Positions 58,659-64,000 of a stretch of DNA of 64,000 nucleotides are shown one piece after another. The stretch is taken from assembly GCA_963704155.1 (NCBI GenBank), contig CAVPHF010000013.1, positions 1 through 64,000 on the forward strand, given 5' to 3'. Made by a program: the position numbers and the translations under genes. The DNA is from Thiohalocapsa sp963704155. GTDB taxonomy: Bacteria > Pseudomonadota > Gammaproteobacteria > Chromatiales > Chromatiaceae. Each line of letters opens with the position of its first letter. Positions within the stretch are counted from its first letter, which is position 1. Under the pieces are notes generated by a model. The model saw only the letters and a program-made list of their open reading frames with translations. It ran no database searches and was not told where the DNA came from.

Positions 58659-59939
58659 TCAATGACATTGCACCAGGGGCAGTTGGGCTCGGTCGTTCAG
58701 TTTTCGCTCCAAACGAGCGCAGCGCTGCGTACGTGAGGGTCCGGCCGGCAACCGGCGTGCGAACTGCAGGGCCCGGTGCAGATCGCCGCCGCGGTGCTCG
58801 TGATACTTGGCCAGCGCCTCGACCGCCTCCGGCTCCCCGGTCAGCGCGAGCGTCTCCCAGACCGACAGTGCCAGCGCCCAATCGCCGCGGCGCCGGTAGA
58901 GCGACGCTAGCAACAGCCGCGCGTCGCATCCGATCGATAGGGTCGCATTATGCAACAGGTCGGCGGCCCCGGCGACATCGCCGAGGCGCAGACGATGCCG
59001 CGCAACAGCCGCGACATCCGCCCCATGGCGGACCGGATCGCGCTCGACAGCGGCCAGCGCCGGCACCAAGGCCGCCAGCGAGATCAGATCGAGCCGATTG
59101 TGACGCAGCACCGCGCCGAGCCGACGGCCGTCGGCCCGACGGAGCCAGTCGAGCCAGGCCGACGGTGCCTCGGCGCCGGGTAGGTCGTCTTGCCGACGGA
59201 AACCGAGCAGGTGTTGCTCAGCGCTTGCCAGCCGGCAATCCGGCCATTGGCGCGCGAACGCCCGGCGCACCGAATGAAGAAGATCGAGATGCTCGATCCG
59301 CTGCCAGTCGGGGCCAGAATCAGAGCCAGAATCAGAGCCAGAGCCGCTGACCAGCCCGGCGAGGCGAAATCTCGCTGCCAACAGCGGCAGATCGAAGGCC
59401 TTGCCATTGAAGCTGATCAGCAGGGTCGCCTTTGCCAGCTCCGCGTCCACCAAGGCCAGCATTGCCTGCTCCATATCCAGACGCGTCAGCAGCCATTGGC
59501 GCAGCAGCAGCACATCGCCTTCCAGGCGGCCGAGACCGCAGGTGAAGACCCAGGTACCGGTGCCGCCCGCCAGCCCGCTGGTCTCGGTATCGATCAAGGT
59601 CCAGCCGTCCGCATTGCTCGGTGCCTGCACGCACAGTGCCGGCATGGCGCCGATGCAGTCCGCCGGACGCCACCGGCCATGGCGGCGGTTCAACGGCTGG
59701 CGGCGTTCCAGCAGCAGCACACCGGGCGAGATGACCTCGGCGCCGAGGCCCTCGGCCAAGGCCTGCTCGTCCGGCTCGCGGCAGCGCATCGCGCGACGGC
59801 AGGCGGGATCGAGCCGCTGCAAGCGCTCGGCCAAACTCAAAGGCACGGCCGCCGACGCCGACTCCGGCGATGCGTGCAGATCCCCGCCCGCAACGGCCGT
59901 CGGCCGCAGCCGCAGCAACCGCTCGCGCAAACCGCTCAT
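58659..59939 (-). CDS. MrfB-like (YprB) RNase H-fold exonuclease
   Basis: The 426-residue protein has an RNase H-like DEDD exonuclease domain (about 115-295): LIDTETSGLAGG gives D and E, SFNGKAFDLPLL an Asp, and RHNRLDLISLAAL the His/Asp. The C-terminal 120 residues look like tetratricopeptide helices. This matches Bacillus MrfB, the nuclease partner of helicase MrfA in repair of mitomycin C adducts. Its start overlaps the stop of the helicase gene by 4 bp, as expected for a two-protein machine. A short Gly/Ser/Asp repeat at about 200-210 is encoded by a 12-bp DNA repeat near 59315-59345. Confidence 0.88.
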   Translation of the reverse strand: MSGLRERLLRLRPTAVAGGDLHASPESASAAVPLSLAERLQRLDPACRRAMRCREPDEQALAEGLGAEVISPGVLLLERRQPLNRRHGRWRPADCIGAMPALCVQAPSNADGWTLIDTETSGLAGGTGTWVFTCGLGRLEGDVLLLRQWLLTRLDMEQAMLALVDAELAKATLLISFNGKAFDLPLLAARFRLAGLVSGSGSDSGSDSGPDWQRIEHLDLLHSVRRAFARQWPDCRLASAEQHLLGFRRQDDLPGAEAPSAWLDWLRRADGRRLGAVLRHNRLDLISLAALVPALAAVERDPVRHGADVAAVARHRLRLGDVAGAADLLHNATLSIGCDARLLLASLYRRRGDWALALSVWETLALTGEPEAVEALAKYHEHRGGDLHRALQFARRLPAGPSRTQRCARLERKLNDRAQLPLVQCH

Positions 59940-62536
59940 ACGCCTCCTGTCGGGATGGTCCTGCCCGAACCTTCCCCGACCCTCGGCCCTTGGCCCGCGG
60001 TCCTTTCCCGCAGCAGCAGCGCGAGCACCGTCATCGCCGCCTGCTTGGGTGTTTGGCTAAGCGATCTGTTCAGCATCCGCGCGCGCTCTTCATCGCCCGC
60101 CAACACCGGCCCAACGCATGCCGGGCAGCCGGCGGAGCAATCACAGCCGTCGACGAGGCCAATCGCGTCGCGCACCAGTCGGTCGGCGGCATCGAACAGC
60201 GGCGCGGAGAGTCCGACACCGCCTGGATAGTTGTCGTACAGAAACAGGGTCGGCTCGAAGCGGCCACCGGAAACGGCATCGAGGGGCTCGTTGTTCGGCC
60301 CCCGCAGTTGGCCGCGGCCATCGTTGCCGAGCACGGCGAACCAACTGCCTTGGCCATCGCCAACGGCGCGGCCCAGATCGCGGATCTCCGCCATGGCACG
60401 CAGCGCGGCGACATGGTGCAGCGCATAGGCGGCGCCGAGAAAGCCCTCGATCGCACGTTCGCGGCTCGGCAAGGCACGCTCCAACACCGCCGGGTGCACC
60501 TGCCACCAGAGCGCGGTCGTATGCATCTCCTGATCCGGCAGATCAATGTTGCCGTAGCCGATATTGTCGTGGCTGTAGTAGCGGATCTTCTTGTAGCCGG
60601 GATAACGGCGCACCAGATGCACCTCGCCGTGCGCGCTCGCTGAGCGCTCAACCGCGGGCTCATCACCGCCGCCCAAACGGCTCCGGTCGAACTGCTCGAG
60701 GATCTTCAGCCGGCTGTAGTCGATCGCATCGGTGTAATAGTCGGCGCGCGTCTTGCGCACGAACGCCTTGCGCCCGGTCCAGTCCAGCCGCTCCACCTGA
60801 TAGGGCTGGGACTGGATCATATAAATAGCACCCGGATACAGGGTGCCCGGCGCACCGCTATAGTCCACCTCGGCAATGATGGTCTGTTTGCCGTCACCGA
60901 TGTCTATGACGACGAAGTTCCCTTCCGCGACGGAGCGCAGCGACACGGCATTGGCCGGATAGCTATCGGCAACCCAGAACCAACGTCCAACGCCATCGCC
61001 GGCCTGGCGCTGCAGCAGGCCCTCGTCGCGCAGATAGGAGAGCATTTCGTTCAGGTCTTCGGCGCCGAAGACGTCGCCATCCTGGAACGGCAGCTCGAAG
61101 GCCGCGCAGCGCACGTGATCCATCAGGATCAGCAACTGATCCGGATGGATGCGGGCGTGCTCCGGCGAGCGGCCGAGGAAGAACTCCGGATGCCTTACCA
61201 TGTACTGATCCAGCGGGTCGCTGCTGGCCACCAGCACCCCCAGGCTGGGCCGGTTGCGCCGCCCCGCCCGCCCGAGCCGCTGCCAGGTGGCGGCAATAGT
61301 GCCCGGATAGCCGTTCAGCACCGCGACGTCCAGTGCCCCGATGTCCACGCCCAATTCCAACGCCGAGGTACTGACGACGCAGTCGACGCGTCCCGCCCGC
61401 AGCGCCCGCTCGGTGCCGCGCCGCTCGCTCGGCAAATAGCCGCCGCGATAGGCAAGCACTCGCGGCGGCCGACGCGGGTCGCGGTCGAAGACGTCTTTCA
61501 GATACTTGGTGATCACCTCGACCATCAGCCGCGAGCGCGCGAAGACGATGTTCTTCAAGCCCGCCCGGGTGGCGGCGCGCGCGATGCGCGTGCTCTGCGA
61601 TCGGGCCGACGCGCGGATGCCCAGGTCCGGATCGATCACCGGCGGATTCCAAAGCAGCAGGTGCCGGGCACCGCGAGGGGCACCGCTGTCGGTGATCGCG
61701 CAGACTGGCTCGCCGACCAGCTTGCTCGCCAGCTCGGCCGGATTAGCGATGGTGGCGGAGGCGAAGATGAAACGCGGCGACGCGCCGTAGAAACGGCAGA
61801 TGCGTTGCAACCGGCGGAACACATTGGCCACATGGGAGCCAAATACACCGCGGTAGCTGTGTAGCTCGTCCACAACAATGAAGGCCAACGATTCGAAGAA
61901 CTGTGCCCACTTGGTATGGTGCGGCAGCACGGCCTGATGCAGCATGTCCGGGTTGGACAGGACGATGTCGCCGCGGGTGCGCACCGCCTTGCGTGCGTCG
62001 CCGGGCGTGTCGCCGTCGAAGGTGAATGCCTTGACACCAAGTGCACCTGCACCAGCGCCGCCGCAGCGGTTCAGATCGGACAGCTCGGCCATCTGGTCTT
62101 GCGCCAGCGCCTTGGTCGGAAACAAGTACAGTGCCTTGGCACCTTCAGACAGCACCGCATCGAGCACCGGCAGGTTGTAGCACAGCGTCTTGCCCGAGGC
62201 CGTCGGCGTGGCGACCACCAGATGCCGGCCGGCACGCGCAATCTCCCAGGCCGCACGCTGGTGGCTGTAGAGCCGCTGCATGCCGCGTGCGGCCAGGACT
62301 TGGCGCAGCCGCGGGTGCATGTCGGGCGGTAAGTCCGCATAGCGCGCCGCGAGCGCCGGTGTCGCAAGCTCGCCGGTGATGCGGTCCGCGTACCGGCCTC
62401 TGAGCCCCTTCAGCAAAGGTTCCACACGCTCATCACTGGCGTCGGCTACGTCCACATCGGCGCCGTCAGGTCCGGCCTGACGGCCAGCCTGGGCCGGAAT
62501 CTCGCCAGCCTGCGCCAGCACTTCGACCGTCATCAT
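59936..62536 (-). CDS. MrfA-like (YprA) DEAD/DEAH helicase with DUF1998 domain
   Basis: An 866-residue superfamily 2 helicase. Motifs include Walker A ATPTASGKTLCYN, DELH in IVVDELHSYRG, SATI in FIFASATIANP and the motif VI region WQRLGRAGRR. The C-terminal DUF1998 domain ends with the four-cysteine cluster CDCSAGCPACVG (about residues 805-816), the metal site of MrfA. Bacillus MrfA/MrfB remove mitomycin C lesions independently of UvrABC. The gene is translationally coupled (4-bp overlap) to the nuclease, so the pair forms a repair operon. Confidence 0.92.
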   Translation of the reverse strand: MMTVEVLAQAGEIPAQAGRQAGPDGADVDVADASDERVEPLLKGLRGRYADRITGELATPALAARYADLPPDMHPRLRQVLAARGMQRLYSHQRAAWEIARAGRHLVVATPTASGKTLCYNLPVLDAVLSEGAKALYLFPTKALAQDQMAELSDLNRCGGAGAGALGVKAFTFDGDTPGDARKAVRTRGDIVLSNPDMLHQAVLPHHTKWAQFFESLAFIVVDELHSYRGVFGSHVANVFRRLQRICRFYGASPRFIFASATIANPAELASKLVGEPVCAITDSGAPRGARHLLLWNPPVIDPDLGIRASARSQSTRIARAATRAGLKNIVFARSRLMVEVITKYLKDVFDRDPRRPPRVLAYRGGYLPSERRGTERALRAGRVDCVVSTSALELGVDIGALDVAVLNGYPGTIAATWQRLGRAGRRNRPSLGVLVASSDPLDQYMVRHPEFFLGRSPEHARIHPDQLLILMDHVRCAAFELPFQDGDVFGAEDLNEMLSYLRDEGLLQRQAGDGVGRWFWVADSYPANAVSLRSVAEGNFVVIDIGDGKQTIIAEVDYSGAPGTLYPGAIYMIQSQPYQVERLDWTGRKAFVRKTRADYYTDAIDYSRLKILEQFDRSRLGGGDEPAVERSASAHGEVHLVRRYPGYKKIRYYSHDNIGYGNIDLPDQEMHTTALWWQVHPAVLERALPSRERAIEGFLGAAYALHHVAALRAMAEIRDLGRAVGDGQGSWFAVLGNDGRGQLRGPNNEPLDAVSGGRFEPTLFLYDNYPGGVGLSAPLFDAADRLVRDAIGLVDGCDCSAGCPACVGPVLAGDEERARMLNRSLSQTPKQAAMTVLALLLRERTAGQGPRVGEGSGRTIPTGGV

Positions 62537-62636
62537 CTACCCCCGTTGTCAGCTCGACCGAGCTTAATGCCGGGGGTGACTCAAAACCTGAGCCCGCGGA
62601 GAAAATACCGCGCTGCCATTCCGAGGCACCAGGACG

Positions 62637-64000
62637 TCAAAGGACCTTCGAGACGAGCTTCAGGCTCGGGTCGTGCTTGTCCGTCTCGATCCGGAAGCCG
62701 AGCGACTTGACCAGCGCGAGCATGCGCGTATTCGCCGTCAGCACCTCGCCGTCCATGATCCGCAGCCCCTTGTGGCGGGCATTCTGCATCAGCGAGCGCA
62801 TTAACCGCGCGCCGACGCCGCGCCCGCGCAGCGCATCGGAGACGACGATGGCAAATTCGCAGGTATCGCCGCCCGGACGCGACATGTAACGCGCGACGCC
62901 GACCTGCATCTCTCTATTGTCCTGTTGCAGGACGCCGATCAGCGCCATCTCGCGGTCGTAGTCGATTTGCGTGAAGCGCACCAACATCTCCGGCGTCAAT
63001 TCCTTAATCGCCTGCATGAAGCGGAAATATTTTGACTGCTCCGAGAGACCGCGAATGAACTCCTGCTCCAATTCGGCATCCTCGGGCCGGATCGGACGGA
63101 TGATCAGATCGGTGCCATCCGGCAGCGGAACCCGCTCGATCAGGTGCTGCGGGTAGGGATGGATGGCCATGTGCCCATAGAGGGATTGCTGCGGCGGGCG
63201 ATAGTCGACGCGAACGCGGGCGTCCACCGCGATCACGTCCAAGTCGTTGCCGATCAACGGATTGATCTCCATCTCGATGACCTCAGGGAGTTCGCAGACC
63301 ATCTCTGAGACGCGTTGGAGGATACGCGCCAGCGCCTGTCGGTTCATCGGCGGCATGTTGGAGAAGGCGCCCATCAGACTTGCCACCCGCGTATGTTCGA
63401 TCATCGTCTGTATGATGAACGCGTTCAGCGGCGGCATCCCGAGTGACCGGTCGGCCAGTACCTCCATGTCCGTGCCTCCGGCACCGAAGCTAATCACGGG
63501 CCCGAACACCGGGTCGCGCATGACGCCGACCATCAATTCACGCGCCGCGCGCGTCGGCACCATATGCTCAACCGTCACGCCTTCGATGTGCGCCTCCGGG
63601 CGTAACTTGGCGGCACGTTCAGTCAACTCGGCGTAGGCACGCCGAACCAGTTGGGCATCGTTGATATTGAGACGCACCCCATCGACTTCCGACTTGTGTT
63701 CGATATCGTGTGAGCTGATCTTCATCACGACCGGGAAGCCAAACGCCTGCGCCGCCATTAATGCTTCATTCGGGCTGCGCGCCAGCACCGCCATCGTGCA
63801 GGGAATGCGAAACGCCGACAAGACCGCCTTGGCCTCGATGGCACCCAGCGTCTTGCGCCCCTCGGCCATCACGCCCTCGATGATCAAGCGCGCGCCCTCG
63901 ACGTCGGGCGCCATCTGATGCGACAAGGGACCGGGCGACTGCACAAGCAACCGCTGGTTGCGGCGATGCTCGACCAGATAGGACATGGCATCGATGGCCA
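62637..64000 (-). CDS. Pat-type protein acetyltransferase, C-terminal part (truncated by window edge)
   Basis: The visible 454 or so residues join an ATP-grasp part of the ADP-forming acyl-CoA synthetase type (about residues 30-260; AFGFPVVMKISSHDIEHKSE) to a C-terminal GNAT domain (about 285-445; FAIVVSDALRGRGVGARLM). This is the C-terminal half of the Pat/YfiQ-type protein acetyltransferases, which acetylate lysines, for example in acetyl-CoA synthetase. The frame stays open to 64000, and the CoA-binding N-terminal half must lie beyond the edge. The first visible methionine (63986) is internal. Confidence 0.92.
   Translation of the reverse strand, partial: AIDAMSYLVEHRRNQRLLVQSPGPLSHQMAPDVEGARLIIEGVMAEGRKTLGAIEAKAVLSAFRIPCTMAVLARSPNEALMAAQAFGFPVVMKISSHDIEHKSEVDGVRLNINDAQLVRRAYAELTERAAKLRPEAHIEGVTVEHMVPTRAARELMVGVMRDPVFGPVISFGAGGTDMEVLADRSLGMPPLNAFIIQTMIEHTRVASLMGAFSNMPPMNRQALARILQRVSEMVCELPEVIEMEINPLIGNDLDVIAVDARVRVDYRPPQQSLYGHMAIHPYPQHLIERVPLPDGTDLIIRPIRPEDAELEQEFIRGLSEQSKYFRFMQAIKELTPEMLVRFTQIDYDREMALIGVLQQDNREMQVGVARYMSRPGGDTCEFAIVVSDALRGRGVGARLMRSLMQNARHKGLRIMDGEVLTANTRMLALVKSLGFRIETDKHDPSLKLVSKVL

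Overview
The window is 64 kb of GC-rich gammaproteobacterial chromosome that looks vertically inherited. There is no phage, integrase, CRISPR array or complete insertion sequence. Gene content (ErpA, Mpl, Lnt, TtcA, RNase R, RlmB) fits Gammaproteobacteria. A bacteriophytochrome with the layout known from phototrophic bacteria (PAS-GAF-PHY-PAS, then a short tail without a kinase domain) suggests a purple bacterium, most likely a Chromatiales purple sulfur bacterium. That placement is inference; I cannot name a genus without a 16S search.

Layout. (1) 1-9150: two rRNA operons in direct tandem, both on the minus strand, repeating every 5,456 bp. The right one is complete (16S, tRNA-Ile, tRNA-Ala, 23S, 5S); the left one leaves the window inside 23S. 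Each has its own -35/-10 promoter. (2) 9169-13923: tyrS directly upstream of the rRNA operons, then erpA, a DUF6776-type protein, argC, an IscA/HesB-type protein and rubredoxin. (3) 14270-17663: hemL and a DedA-PAP2-LssY fusion whose PAP2 domain lacks most catalytic residues; a MITE-like palindrome follows. (4) 17862-31505: a long minus-strand block, in transcription order recQ, glutaminyl cyclase, bacteriophytochrome, dxs, DUF945 protein, gloB, lnt, a membrane protein and mpl. (5) 31734-40808: an oxidoreductase and phosphoesterase pair, a candidate small RNA, ttcA, an MgtC-like membrane protein, an attachment-protein homologue, an ATP-grasp plus CocE-type hydrolase pair, and hsp20. (6) 41022-50289: rlmB, rnr, tRNA-Leu, an unlisted 57-residue membrane protein, a BASS transporter, a lipoprotein, birA, an M61 peptidase and a SanA-like protein. 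(7) 50286-64000: an amidase-fold protein without its nucleophile, a U32 tRNA-hydroxylation protein, a ChaN-PDZ protein divergent from an M1-like peptidase, a cNMP-binding diguanylate cyclase, a LuxR-type regulator, an MrfA/MrfB-like DNA-repair pair, and the C-terminal part of a Pat-type protein acetyltransferase.

The most interesting items are the tandem rRNA operons, the MrfAB-like helicase-nuclease pair, the kinase-less bacteriophytochrome, two enzymes with substituted catalytic residues (PAP2 domain and amidase), the ATP-grasp/CocE pair, and two non-coding elements: the palindrome at 17664-17838 and the terminator-ended candidate sRNA near 33395-33502.
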